Below are positions 37,111-48,337 of a stretch of DNA of 64,000 nucleotides, in pieces; positions within the stretch are counted from its first letter, which is position 1; every line of letters begins with the position of its first letter. Made by a program: the position numbers and the translations under genes. The notes below the pieces were generated by a model. It searched no databases. It was given only the letters and a program-made list of their open reading frames with translations, and was not told where the DNA came from. The stretch covers positions 20,956,786 through 21,020,785 of the forward strand of contig CAMZMU010000096.1 of the NCBI GenBank assembly GCA_947311845.1, in the 5' to 3' direction. Source of the stretch: Poa pratensis (Eukaryota > Streptophyta > Magnoliopsida > Poales > Poaceae).

Positions 37111-38773
37111 TACCTGCTCGATCCTACCCCGGGCCCATATGCCCTGGCAACACGGCCACATGTACGCTCGTCCGTTGATCATTTGCCTCCCCACTTGCGG
37201 CGGCGCAGATCTCGAAATCCCTAGCCGCCGGCGGTTTCCTGCGGCGTGGGCCTGACAGTTTCCGCATGCCGGGCGTGTATGCAGTATGGGCTCATCGTCT
37301 CTCGTCACTGCCAGATCGAGCGGCTTGTCTGACAGTGGCTTGCTGGAGCTTACCGTCGTGATCGAGCAGGAGAGATTTGGTCCCGGATGATATCCAGCTA
37401 CCTACGTGAGCTGTGATTCGGTTCGATACGTACGTAGAATTGTATTGCACTAACGAATGATTATCATATATCAAGATTTGGGTGTGCTAACAGAGAAATT
37501 GTATTGCACTATGTTTTGGACGAAAAGTTTCATCTACTCAAACCTCATAATATAATTCCTTTGTTTTTCTTACGATTCAAACACTGGATGAAAATTCCTG
37601 TAGGTTCTAAATCAGGTAGTATTCAACTACATGACACTCTAATCCAACATTTTTCCTATTCTTATGTTTTGAAAATCATGCGAATCAAAGAGTACCTGAA
37701 CTGGGCACATTTTCTCTAGGGAATTGGTTCCTTGGTGGGCGCAGGCCTCATATGTTCCCAACATTGTTTTATGCTGTAGGCACCGGTAGGTTTTACCGAG
37801 CTCAACTCAAACGGTGCCATTCATGATCAATGACTCACAGTTGTCACATTTGTTCCCAACATTCATTTATGTTGTAGATCGCTCTACACCATATGTACTC
37901 TCGAGAATCAGAAAAAGCTTGACAACTTGGTTGGTATCCAGGTTCAAATGACAATTGGGAGCTAGCTTATTGTAGAACTGCTCACTAAAAGCATCCTCAA
38001 TATTACAATCAAATGTTACCTGTACAAATTTTTCCAAAGTACACTAACATGAAAATCTACGCATGTCGCATGTTTTTGTATTACACGCAAACGCCAACCA
38101 GCAGAAGGCCGTGCATGGACAGGGTTGCCTGCCTGCCTGCCTGCCTGCTGCAAGGTGTATACGGCCAACTCAGCCTCGCTGGTGCCATACCTGAGATCAG
38201 ATCACCGTTCTGCTGGAATTTGGGTCAAATGCAATGCATAACTTCACTATGGTCCCAACACTTGGTGCCAACCTCCAAACCTTGATCAGATAATAGTGGC
38301 AGTACGGACTGCCGGTGAGCTTGCAGGACCGAACTTACTCAACTCGGTCCAAATACATCGCTCTTGGAGTCGGTAGGTACTATAATACTTACTCCTATCT
38401 CTCCTTGCAATGGCAAGTTCGCAACTTCCACACCCAGCCAATTGCATCAGCCAATTCTGCAGGAACCAACAAAATGTGTGTGATGCATGATCCAGAGTTT
38501 AACTGAATGAAGACCATATAGTACAGTAGATTCTATAGATATTTCTGCAGTTCTGGATCTAATGTGTGTAAAAGGATCTCCAATGTGGAAACTGCATGAG
38601 TAATGCAAGTGATGATCCTAGGTTTTTAAACCACAGAAGTTGCACTGAGGTGTCAAAGTACATGAATAGTTGCGAATTGGACTATCTATTGATTCTAGGA
38701 AGTAGTATTGCATACCTTCGTAAGCAGCAGTCTGAACTTCAACGAACATGTAATTAAGTATCTATATAAACTT
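37111..38773. other. Intergenic region downstream of the DUF1350 gene
   Basis: No gene is recognised. It presumably includes the 3' untranslated region of the DUF1350 gene just left of 38,774. A (TGCC)n microsatellite lies at about 38,126-38,148. GTTCCCAACATTNNTTTATG-like strings at about 37,755 and 37,853 form a weak direct repeat. Confidence 0.5.
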
Positions 38774-41700
38774 CTAGAGGGATCTGAACCAATCAGCGAT
38801 AGTTCTTGAGAGGACCCTAGTCTCATTGAGAGCCAATGATTTTAAACCCTGGGCTAGAGCATCTGCTGGAGTGTATTGCGGACCAGTCTGCCATTTAACA
38901 TCCTGTAGCACAGCTATAGTTAGCGCCTGACACAGATGCATATTAATGTACATAAATGATAAATATGTGTTATAGTATTCAAGCGGTAGAAAATATCGGT
39001 ACAGATTTGACCATGTAAAGTTGAGTACTTCAACAGTCCAGACTGACCAATATGACTAGGCAACGTAAAACATAGATCTGTATGCTTGACTAAGAGTTCA
39101 CCATAGCTGAGTAAATTCTGATGGAAGTCTTAAGGTAACCATAACCAAGATGGAGAAGGTTACGAGGAGACTTGCCAGCGCACCAAGCACATTACAATTC
39201 AATTAGTACATGTAAGATCAGAATAGGTACCGTACAAGTTGGCCCACAATACAAGCACAAAAGGGTATGAATAAATCCCAGCTAACTGATCCAGAGCCAC
39301 GCTTGGAATGATCCTAGTTCTAGAGGATAAACAGATGTGCGTAGCTTCTTTTGGAGGGACAGGCTAGAATCAGAGAGGAAAAAGAACCAAGTTCGCTCAT
39401 TGTTATAGCAGAATAGTGTGATTGAGATTAGTTTCGCGGCGAATACTGATCTATGCAGCTTACTTTTGTGAGACCAAATCATAACGGTGTAGATTCGCTA
39501 GCAGAATTCATGGCATCAGGAGACAATGAAGATGTGGTACATTGGAAATAAAATAAAAGAGTACTTGATGTACTAGCTTATCATCCGAGTTAAGCAAGAA
39601 AACAAGAACTGTGTTAAACTGTTCATGTAGAAGTCTGCACTTTGGCAGAAGCTATATTACTCCCTCCTATCCGAAAATAATGTCGCCAGTTACACACTTA
39701 CACTGTAAAATTGTATGTGCGCAGTTCTTTCCGTAGGACAGTTAAAACGGATCGGAGGTAGTAGCAAGGATTAATTGTGTACTTTTTCCATCTACAAAAC
39801 TGCTTGCTAGTACATATGTAATTGAGTGATGATTTAACTTGCTGGGTAGAACCACTATTTACTGCTGGGAAACGGCAACACGGCCTGCTTCTGGGAAGAC
39901 CGGTGGATTCATGGGCAATCTGCCCGTGAGATCGCACCCCTGCTGTACAATTGTGTGCCCAAGCGACGCAGGAAGCGCCTGACGGTCACCGACGGCCTGC
40001 TCAATCATCGCTGGGCCCAAGACATCCAGGGAGTCCTGGGTCTGCATGAAATTGGCCAATATTTGCAGCTCTGGCACACAATCGCTGGGATCATGCTATC
40101 AGATGCACCGCACCAGCTGCTATGGAGATGGACCACGACGGGCACATACTCAGCACAATTGTGCTATCTTGCCACCTTCCAAGGATCGGTGGCCTCCACC
40201 TCCTGGAAGCTCATATGGAAGAATGGGGCCCCTCCACGGGTAAATTTTTTCCATTGGCTTGCGGATCTGGACCGCTGCTGGACGGCTGACCGCCTCGCCC
40301 GACGAGGTCTACAACACCACGCCGTCTGCCTGCTGTGTGACCAAGAACCAGAGACGATGCACCATCTCACCTTCGGCTGCATCTTCTCGAGACAGATATG
40401 GCATGACATCCTCGCCTGGCTACGCATACCCTGTGCCACACCTGATGACAACACCACATCGTTGGTCTCATGGTGGGCGGCAGCGAAGCTGGACACTCCC
40501 AAGGCAATGCGCAAGGGCCTGGGCACAGCTGCTCTGCTGGTGCCGTGGCTGATCTGGAAGCAGAGAAATTCCTGCGTCTTCGATGGAGCAGAGGCTTCCG
40601 TCCGATCCTGCACCATGCAAATCAAAGAGGAAGCCAGACTATGGGCCAGGGCAGGCGCGCTAGGGCTTAGAGCCATCTTACCACAGACATGGGATGTACA
40701 CTGATGTATTTTCCTTACTGCATTCACCTCCTAGGAGGTTGTATCCAAAAACTCCTTTCTATTCAATGAAAAGAAACGCAAGGCTTTTGCGTTTTCTCGT
40801 AGAACCACTATTTAACAAGGAGCCAAATAAGCCTGAATACGAAGTGTATTGAATCAAAAAAAAAAAAATGTAACTGCAAATGATTGCCAAATGGCACACG
40901 ATCACTTTAATCAAACCGCAAATGGACTGATACTTACAAAATAAATTAGCCTCCAAAAGCATACAATAACAATAATGTAAAAATCCAGCCGTACAAATGT
41001 GTGGGTCACGCCGCTAGTTACACATAAACAGAGAAGCAGTCTTTGATACGATCTAGTGTTTGCGAGAATGACAAATTGTTACATTCCTAGTTCAACTACA
41101 AATATCCGCTTGCTTCTAGTGATAACACCAAGGAGATACTTTTGGTGGTGAATGCCTTAATAAAACGACCCTGACGTGAATATACCGAGTTCTATATGTT
41201 GCATATGATGCATCATACAATTTTTGGATGATAAGTATGACCAGCCATACCTGTATACATGGTGTAAGATGTGTTCCTGAAAGTATGACCTTCTTTATTT
41301 GTCCACTAATTGATTCTACCCGAGGTCTCAAGATGTCCTCAATTATGTCTGTATCGTCAATAGCATCAACGCTGAATTTCACCTACAATACGTGCATGGA
41401 AAATTAATAAATGCTAAAATAGAACAGAAAGATGCTAGCCTAAGTGCAATTTTGTCAGCACTACCAATAATGTATTTGGTACACTGTAGGATTTCTTGCA
41501 GAATTCACGGTTCTCAGGCGGTGTTGGTTTGAATTCAGATATACCTTCTGTAACCTGCAAATAACATGGGAAGCATAGATGTTCAGGTTAGAAAAATATT
41601 TATGAATGAACATGTTGTAGAAGCACATTTGAATAATCAAATAACTTTGATTCATATAGTACCTGATTCATTACTGAGGGTAACTGATCGACAAATTTGC

Positions 41701-44700
41701 TCACAGATGCCACAACTTCTTGATCATACTCTCGTATAAAACCTCCAGCCAAATCAAATAGAGCCTTCCATGCATCCCCTACAAAGTCGCACCACATGTT
41801 ACTGCGAAGCCACCATAACCATTTTTGAGCAATTTTTTATATCTTTGTTCAAACTTACTCTCACATCAAACTAATGTTTTAACACTAGACATTTAGAACA
41901 TGTCATGGAAATAACGGAAGATAGTGAGGCATAGCACTAATGATGCGATATCATGAAGCAAATAGAACTCCAAAAGCTACAACATCATAATTAACAATTA
42001 AATTTATCATTAAGCTTAAGTTATTAGGCTCTTTTATGCTATTTGATTGATATGGAGGGTTAGATGCAAGCCACATAATTTCCATTTACACCTATATATT
42101 AATTGGTAGATATAATAAGGTATATGGAGGGTTAGAGGCAAGCCACAATATTTCCATTGCACCTGAATATTAACTGGTAGATATAATATAAGGTGAGCTG
42201 TAAATGAACTATCACCTGACGCATCTCTTGCTACGGAGTATCCAGGTGACGCCTCCATCATAGGCACTAGTTGACTAAATAGGGGGCCAATCTGCACAAA
42301 AGAAATTTATAAAATAACCAAATAGCAAAGGAACATGAGAGAGGATATGGTAACAAGCTAAGATCTTAGTAACTTCGGAAGACTAATAAAACAAGTTACT
42401 ACAATCAACATTACTTTAAGTGTCTCCGAAGGTCTGTTGCTCATAGCACAATCTCCCACCTTCGGATGTGTTATTATGATCTGGATGGTTGCCTGCGGCA
42501 GGTGCGAGCTGCGTGAGTTGTGTGTCTCGTTCCAGTGTTAGTGTATGAGGCCTCCGCTTATGAGGCCTCCACAACGACGTGGTCTCGGCACTCTTTTATG
42601 GGCGGCAGGATGGATAGCTACAGAGCACATGATCCTCGGCATTACTTGTGTGCGGAGATATTTATCCCATCAATCTCATGTTATAGTCCCGAGAAACCTA
42701 GACATTTGTGCTCCTAGGTCTCGGATGGCTTGACTCAACACAGCCGTGCGTATATGGTATGCTGCACACACAAGTCAACCAGGCCAATTATACATATGGC
42801 TACGGTGACTCAGCTCGAGTTTGATTTGCTTCGGCCAGCGTCAAAGTCGAGCATGCATCAACTACTTCAACATGAACTTGGCCCATGCATTCCCATGCAA
42901 AGTTGATTGATCAATTGACGTACAGCCAACTTCATTTATGTATATCTTCTTTGCTTAGTTTCCATGTACCAGTATAATTTGCAATATAACTTGCTCACAT
43001 TTTAACGTACAGAATCACTTCATATATTTATCTTCTTTCCTTAGTGCCATGTACTAGTATAATTTGCACTATAATTTACCAACAATTTAATGTGATCATC
43101 TTGCCAGGAACAGAATCACTTCGAACAAATGCTCCCCATGGAGTTGACTTTGCACGCGAAGTGCGATGGACTCAACTAGGTGAACGTCCGGTGCGATGAA
43201 TTTTGTAGCCTTACTATTCTTTGACGTTCACCCTGGAGATACATGTGAATATCACAAAACACACTGCCTACCCTTGTATGTGATCTCTTGGTTGTTGTGA
43301 TTCTCGACATGGTTAGGTTTCTAAAGTAGTATATAATGTCGTAGCCCTCCATAGCTTTTTTCTTCCATGACAGTTGACAGCATCGACGAATCACAAGTTC
43401 TTTGTTCCAGCTTCTAGAGAGCAAGTATACAGATCTTATCTGTTGCCCCCATACTAAAAAGCGCATGTTTCCGGTCAATCACCATACTAAAAAGCTTCTA
43501 GAGTAGCCGTTGTGACAGCCTTGACGCCCATCACCCATGCCCGGCTAAGGATCAGGAGCTCAAGACAAGAAACGAAGGGCAAGCATGCCATGATGCACTT
43601 CTTTTCCCTTTGCTATCTGCCTTGCTTGCTTCCTCTTACTACCTATTACTTTTTGCTTGTGGTCATGTGAAAAAATAATTTCTGTACTCAGGTCAACATG
43701 GAATGTCCAGACAAGTCCTGCCGAAAGAAGTCGGGCGATGCTGACAGAAGGAGCTCCGATCAACAAAGTCGAACAAACGTCAGTACCATCGACATGTGGT
43801 GCATGTACCAATTAGGACAAGGACTTCACCATGCATGCAGAACACGAAGCAAAGACGACCACATGACTTAACAGGAAGTATCTTGCAGCATAATAGTTAA
43901 CCAGGAGTCTTCTGGCTTCTGAGGCCCTCGAGAACAAGGAGACAACATCACCAGTCAGTCTGGCAATCTAGCAAGCCACACAGCAAAGCATCCAGGAATT
44001 GAATCGTTATCTATAAGATGAAGAAAGTACTTTTCGATCTCTTTTTCTTTGTGTATGGTAGGCCCGCATTTTCATTTTCCTGGTGCATGAGAGAAATATG
44101 CTTCTAACATTTTCGCAAGGTAGTGAATATTTCTCCCGTGTCAAATTTTTTCGTAAACCTATGCCAATCCAAACATTGTAATATGTCACATTGTCACGCA
44201 TCATTACACTAGTTAACAGTAAATCAAATGCTCAGGCTGAAAATAGTTGCTAAAAGATCAAGCCTTATTGTTTATATCCCTCTCCGATTGTGCAAATTTG
44301 GGATATATGCCAGTTAGTTCAACAATAAAGCAAGAAACAGAATTGTTGCTGTCATTGACCAGAATGTAACTAGGATGCAATGTTCAGGAAAGCGTAGACC
44401 AAAATACCTGCTCAAAGTAAGGAACAGCTTCTGAAGCGGGCCTATTGTTGAACGAGACAATGGCATTAGCCTACAATGATCAGAATCCAATGAATGAAAA
44501 TCAACCATTCGGCACTGTTTCAAGAAATTCAAGGCAAACATAGGAACTAAACTTTCATCCTCAATCGACCTAGTCATTAAAAGTAAACAGAAACATGTGG
44601 ATCCCCTTATTATTAACCAAAATACGAAGCAAACCTTTGGTATCTTTTCTGAGAAGTAGCTCCCCACCAACAGCTGAAGCAGCGCACCATTGCTGAAACC

Positions 44701-45438
44701 CATAGAAGAATATATGATATCTCATTAATAAAACAAAGCATCAAACATCCTCAGTGGCAAAGCATCGAACAGGAGGCGTGCTCCACTCCATCGCACTCAG
44801 ATCACCTGTGACCAACGGAGTAGAGCGGGAGCTCCGCGATGTCAAGAGCGCTCAGCCCGGCCTCCGGCAGCCCCTCCGCGAGGAGCGCGTCGTAGCAGGC
44901 GTGGAACCTCCCGAACACCTCCCGCGCGGCGGCCGCGTGGTCGAAGGTGACGTTGTACGGCACGGTCACCACCAGGAAGCCCTCCTGCGCGAGGAGCTCC
45001 AGCAGATAGCTGTAACCAAACCACGCGATCCGAACGCAAATCAATACTACAATTCTTCCCCGCACCTTTAGCAATCGTAGATTACTGTGAGAGATTGGAT
45101 GGATTTCGCTCCAGTTACCCGTAGGTGGCCTCGGGGACGGCCCCGATGAAGGCGCCGCCGAGGAATTTGACGACGGCGAGCGGGCGGCGACCGCGCGGGG
45201 GCGGGAAGAGGAGGCAGGAGTGCTCCCGCAGATACGTCCTTCCCCGGGCGGGTGCCGGTCCAGCGGCGGCGAGCGTGGTTAGGGGGGCGTTGGGGCCGAG
45301 CGTCGCGCGGCAGGATATGCTCCTGGTGGCTTCGGTCTGGTGTGTGCCGGTGCGGTGGTGGTGCCAAGGGCTCGGCCGTGGAGGGAGACCGGATGCGACG
45401 GGTGGGGAGGAGAGGAAGTGGGCCGCCGCTGCCGCCAT
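38774..45438 (-). CDS. DUF1350 family protein, plastid-type alpha/beta-hydrolase fold
   Basis: Nine exons join in phase: 45438-45119, 45009-44806, 44692-44635, 44470-44408, 42291-42216, 41778-41663, 41554-41465, 41382-41251 and 38902-38774, giving 1,188 bases and 395 residues. All introns are GT-AG. The start is the first ATG (MAAAAAHFLSSPP); the Ser/Arg/Ala-rich N-terminus suggests a chloroplast transit peptide. Landmarks are VVKFLGGAFIGAVPEATYG, YLLELLAQEGFLVVTVPYN, GHSNGALLQLL with a GxSxG elbow (Ser175, codon split by intron 2), ANAIVSFNNRPASEAVPYFE, and LSGTHLTPC with a candidate catalytic His347. The last exon encodes PADALAQGLKSLALNETRVL and ends in ADWFRSL. DUF1350 proteins are conserved in plants and cyanobacteria with no established reaction. 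Intron 4 (2.1 kb) and intron 8 (2.3 kb) are enlarged, intron 8 by an antisense LINE insertion. Confidence 0.93.
39660..39758. mobile_element. Diverged Stowaway MITE in intron 8
   Basis: It is TA-flanked, with CTCCCTCCTATCCGAAAATA at the left end and CGGATCGGAGG at the right end, 99 bases long. It has diverged more than the other Stowaway copies and lies in intron 8 of the DUF1350 gene. Confidence 0.7.
39862..40704 (+). CDS. LINE ORF2 C-terminal fragment, zf-RVT domain, frame intact
   Basis: The frame is open from the first base of the insertion to a TGA at 40,702-40,704, about 280 codons. It has no native start because the element is 5'-truncated; the first in-frame non-AUG candidate is the GTG at 39,955. 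It begins GNGNTACFWEDRWIHGQS, the end of the polymerase-linked region. It then carries the reverse-transcriptase zinc-binding domain with PPRVNFFHWLADLDRCWTAD, the Cys/His cluster CLLCDQEPETMHHLTFGC, and the usual LIWKQRNSCVFDG box. The polymerase and endonuclease are absent, so it cannot retrotranspose. The undamaged frame suggests a fairly recent insertion. Confidence 0.85.
   Translation: MLGNGNTACFWEDRWIHGQSAREIAPLLYNCVPKRRRKRLTVTDGLLNHRWAQDIQGVLGLHEIGQYLQLWHTIAGIMLSDAPHQLLWRWTTTGTYSAQLCYLATFQGSVASTSWKLIWKNGAPPRVNFFHWLADLDRCWTADRLARRGLQHHAVCLLCDQEPETMHHLTFGCIFSRQIWHDILAWLRIPCATPDDNTTSLVSWWAAAKLDTPKAMRKGLGTAALLVPWLIWKQRNSCVFDGAEASVRSCTMQIKEEARLWARAGALGLRAILPQTWDVH
39862..40798 (+). mobile_element. 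5'-truncated LINE with target duplication, antisense in intron 8
   Basis: The 937-base insert is bounded by the perfect 16-base direct repeat GTAGAACCACTATTTA at 39,846-39,861 and 40,799-40,814. It contains the C-terminal part of ORF2 (39,862-40,704) and a short 3' tail ending AGGCTTTTGCGTTTTCTCG, with no long poly-A. Truncation at the 5' end and variable-length duplications are the products of target-primed reverse transcription. It is antisense to the DUF1350 transcript. Confidence 0.92.
42050..42195. repeat. Two-copy tandem repeat, about 70-base period
   Basis: TATGGAGGGTTAGATGCAAG at 42,051 recurs as TATGGAGGGTTAGAGGCAAG at 42,122, followed in both by a TTTCCATT..TAACTGGTAGATATAAT-like segment. 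It lies in intron 5 of the DUF1350 gene, close to the exon 5 donor. Confidence 0.8.
42300..44400. other. Long intron 4 of the DUF1350 gene, unassigned content
   Basis: This 2.1 kb intron has no recognisable gene. CTTCATTTATGTATATCTTC at about 42,930 and a related CTTCATATATTTATCTTCTT at about 43,018 start two diverged direct repeats of about 85 bases. GGTGAACGTCCGGTGCGATG near 43,180 and TGACGTTCACCCTGG near 43,222 may be remnants of a small inverted repeat. I could not identify an element with target duplications. Confidence 0.4.
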
Positions 45439-45620
45439 TGAAAATGTTGGAGCCGGAGGTGTGGAGCGCGAGGCGTCAGGGACAGCTGATGGTTTCGCCA
45501 CGAGACCCACGGCGTGGCCGCGCCTTTCGATGTGAGGAAACAGAAAACAGAACCACGCGGCTGCGTAAGAGCCGCCCGATATCGGCGAAAGATTTTCAGC
45601 TGGGTGCTACTAGCTAGCGT

Positions 45621-46612
45621 GTATTCCCTCCGTTCGGATTTAGTCTACATCTTACAAAAATTCAGACAAATTAGCCTAACATTTATTAGTACTACTTCTA
45701 CACACCTCACCATACATCATAATTCAGACAAACCAAACTTAATTAATGCAATCCATGCATGGGAAAAAGCAAATTGGTGCATACATGGTGTGGGAACTCT
45801 CTCCTCTCTCAATTACCAAGGTGGGCCCACTTGAGATGTAGACTAATTCCGAACAAATTTTGGACCCAGGATGTAGACTAAATGCGAACGGTGGGAGTAA
45901 ACGGTTCAGTATAATTTTCGCATCGAATCACTGTGGAATCCATTTTGAATCCATATCTGGTTTTGGTTTAAGAAACCCGACGGATAAGGATATATGATTC
46001 TAAATTAACATACGGTATAGGATATAGTATGTAAACTAGCATCCGAATATGTATTATTTGAAAATTAGTTAGGACAATCTGATGGTTTTTAACCGAATAA
46101 TCCGTTTTTTCTACCAAAAGACTACCTAATATATCATAGTTAGTAGTTAGTGAGATTTCGAGTTGTCCTTTAGTCATCAGCTTACTTACATAGTCATTGC
46201 ACCTACTATTGATTACCATTTTTCAGAGCATCAAGCTATTTAAGCATGTTTGGAGGCTAACTTAGCACTTGTGTTTACGTTATTATATCTATATGTACTT
46301 ATGTAGTTCATGTGATCATGTTATACTTATTCACTTTATCATGTTATCATCATTTGTTTAATGAGTGTTTTTTAATTTCTTTTTATCAACTATTTTTGGT
46401 TGGAGGTTTGACAATCTAGTTATGTGTGTACCGATCTGATTAATGTTGTTTCCGCCCCGAATCCGCTCCATTCCGTTCCAAACCCGAGATACCATATATC
46501 CGCATGCGAATCCACAATCGACCATTATCCGCTCCACTCCGAATCTGATGAAATAATATGGTAGATGATATCGTAAGGGAAAATTTTGATCGGATCCGTT
46601 TACATCCCTAGT
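45621..46612. mobile_element. hAT-like element interrupted at its left end
   Basis: The octamer GCTAGCGT flanks the element exactly at 45,613-45,620 and 46,613-46,620. The right end reads inward as ACTAGGGATGTAAACGGATC. The left end starts with G and then, beyond the Stowaway at 45,624-45,897, continues TAAACGGTTCAGTAT, matching the inner part of the right inverted repeat but lacking ACTAGGGAT. The 8-base duplication and AGGGATG terminus fit a non-autonomous hAT element. It lies upstream of the DUF1350 start codon. Confidence 0.7.
45624..45897. mobile_element. Stowaway-type MITE nested in the hAT-like element
   Basis: The ends are TTCCCTCCGTTCGGATTTAG and, reversed, CTCCCACCGTTCGCATTTAG, flanked by TA. 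At 274 bases it is longer than the other copies, and it has an inner repeat of the right-end sequence (GATGTAGACTAATTCCGAAC near 45,835), as if two MITE ends overlap. It lies 186 bases upstream of the DUF1350 start codon and could affect the promoter. Confidence 0.8.
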
Positions 46613-46620
46613 GCTAGCGT

Positions 46621-48337
46621 ACCTATCAGCGCTATTCTAGTGAGGTTTCTTTTTAATTTTGTTTAAGTTAGAGATGTACAATATGTTCAAACCGTGTACA
46701 ACTTCCCTTTCTCCATCATTTTTCTCTATGAATTTTGCCAAGTTAGTGCAAAGTTTACTTCTACATTGTCATGTGCAACTTATAAATTGTAAATTGGATT
46801 ACAATTGAGATCTTTTTAGTTATAAGTGGTTACAACCGAGAAAAGTATTTCAACATATTTACTTCTTGATTCGTGCTAGACATCAGTTGCAACATGGATT
46901 GTAACTGAATTTTGATGACTTGTCACCTGACTAAGAACTAACTTAATTCTCGTTCATCTCAGATTTAGTCCAACCTTTTATATATCAGACGAGTAGGGAA
47001 TATCGAGTGCTACCACCATGTGTTACCATTAAAGAATCAGTTCAAAATGTTTCTAAAAATTATAAAAAGGTAAATATTCACAAGATATTTGTGTACAACC
47101 ACTAAATTTTTAGCTCCAAATTTGAAAGGAGCATTAAGAAATAAAAAAGAAAAATCTAGTATGAACAATGTCATCAGTCACAAAATAACAAAAGCAAAAA
47201 ATGACAAGATTCATGTAAAATTTGTCTTTTTCTCGATTCTTTTTCAAATTTGGATCTTGTATACACATATCTTGTGAACACTCAAAACTTTTTCAGAGAT
47301 TTTTTGGAACATTTGAATTTTTTTTTAGTGGTAGCACTTGGAACACCTAATGGAGTGGTTCTCTCATCCCACACCGATCTGATCAATAAAACACTCAACT
47401 CCCATGATTAATTCAGAATTATGAAAGCAGATGATTACTAGAGATTTTTAGAGGAAATGCGATTAGTAGAGTATTAAGACTAATATCTGGAGAATAGTTT
47501 CTCGAGAAGACAGCAAAAGAGATATAATAACATCACAGGAAAAGGGGCATAATACATCTTGATATTTTCCTTGTAGTTCCGAAAGATTCCCCTTTACATC
47601 GTGGAAGCATTACATTTACAGTCAACCTTTACAGTGAGAAGATGAGGAACATACATTGCATGTTACATCGGCTAAGTCAGTCATGTGACTACTTTCTACA
47701 TACAGTGTACTGTAAAATTTTGTTACCTCGAAACTTGGGTATGCTTGCGTCCCAGTTTAGGTAAAATGTCAAAAAGAGACCAGTCAGATCTACAAACTAA
47801 ACCTATATGTTAACTTCTCAGTATAAACTATAAAGCGTTTCTCAGACAGCTGCACATCATACTCGGGCAAAAATGGCAAAGGTACCAAATTCTATATTAC
47901 TCCAAGGCATCTCCAAATTGTTTTATACTACCCCACCTGCATTTGCAATAACATTGAGGAGGGTTGAGTTAGTAATTTAGCGGACTATAATAAAGTATAA
48001 TTGTAGATGAACATATATACCTTATAATGAATGGAATAAAGCATTCGCGTTTGGAGTTTATCTTGTTGCCGGGATGATTACAAGCTCATCCATATAGAGT
48101 CCAGAAAAGAGTGGTATATAAACTTGCAATTTGAGCTCCACAAGAGCAACCCTTCACGGCACCAAATCCATCAGCAGCACCCTTCAGTGTAATCAAGGAG
48201 CTAACTGGTGGTCTTTTGAGCAAGTTACAATGCACCAGCAATTTGAGCTCCACAAGAGCAGCCCTCCAGTGCTAGGTACTGTCGTGAGGCCATGTTGAAA
48301 CTCGCCTCGAGAATAATTTGTTTGGTCCTCCTGATTC
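46621..48337. other. Intergenic between DUF1350 gene start and CPBP gene end
   Basis: No gene is recognised. The part near 48,337 should contain the 3' untranslated region of the CPBP fusion gene. CAATTTGAGCTCCACAAGAG occurs at about 48,127 and again at about 48,239, each followed by a related CAGCCCT/CAACCCT phrase, a short direct repeat. Confidence 0.5.

Noticed and set aside
38126..38148. (TGCC)n microsatellite
   Set aside because: It is a short simple repeat without further context, noted only for completeness.
45439..45510. Upstream extension of the DUF1350 protein (MGLVAKPSAV...)
   Set aside because: The upstream codon is GTG, not ATG, and I found no in-frame ATG in the sequence just before it; the first ATG at 45,438 gives a plausible transit peptide.
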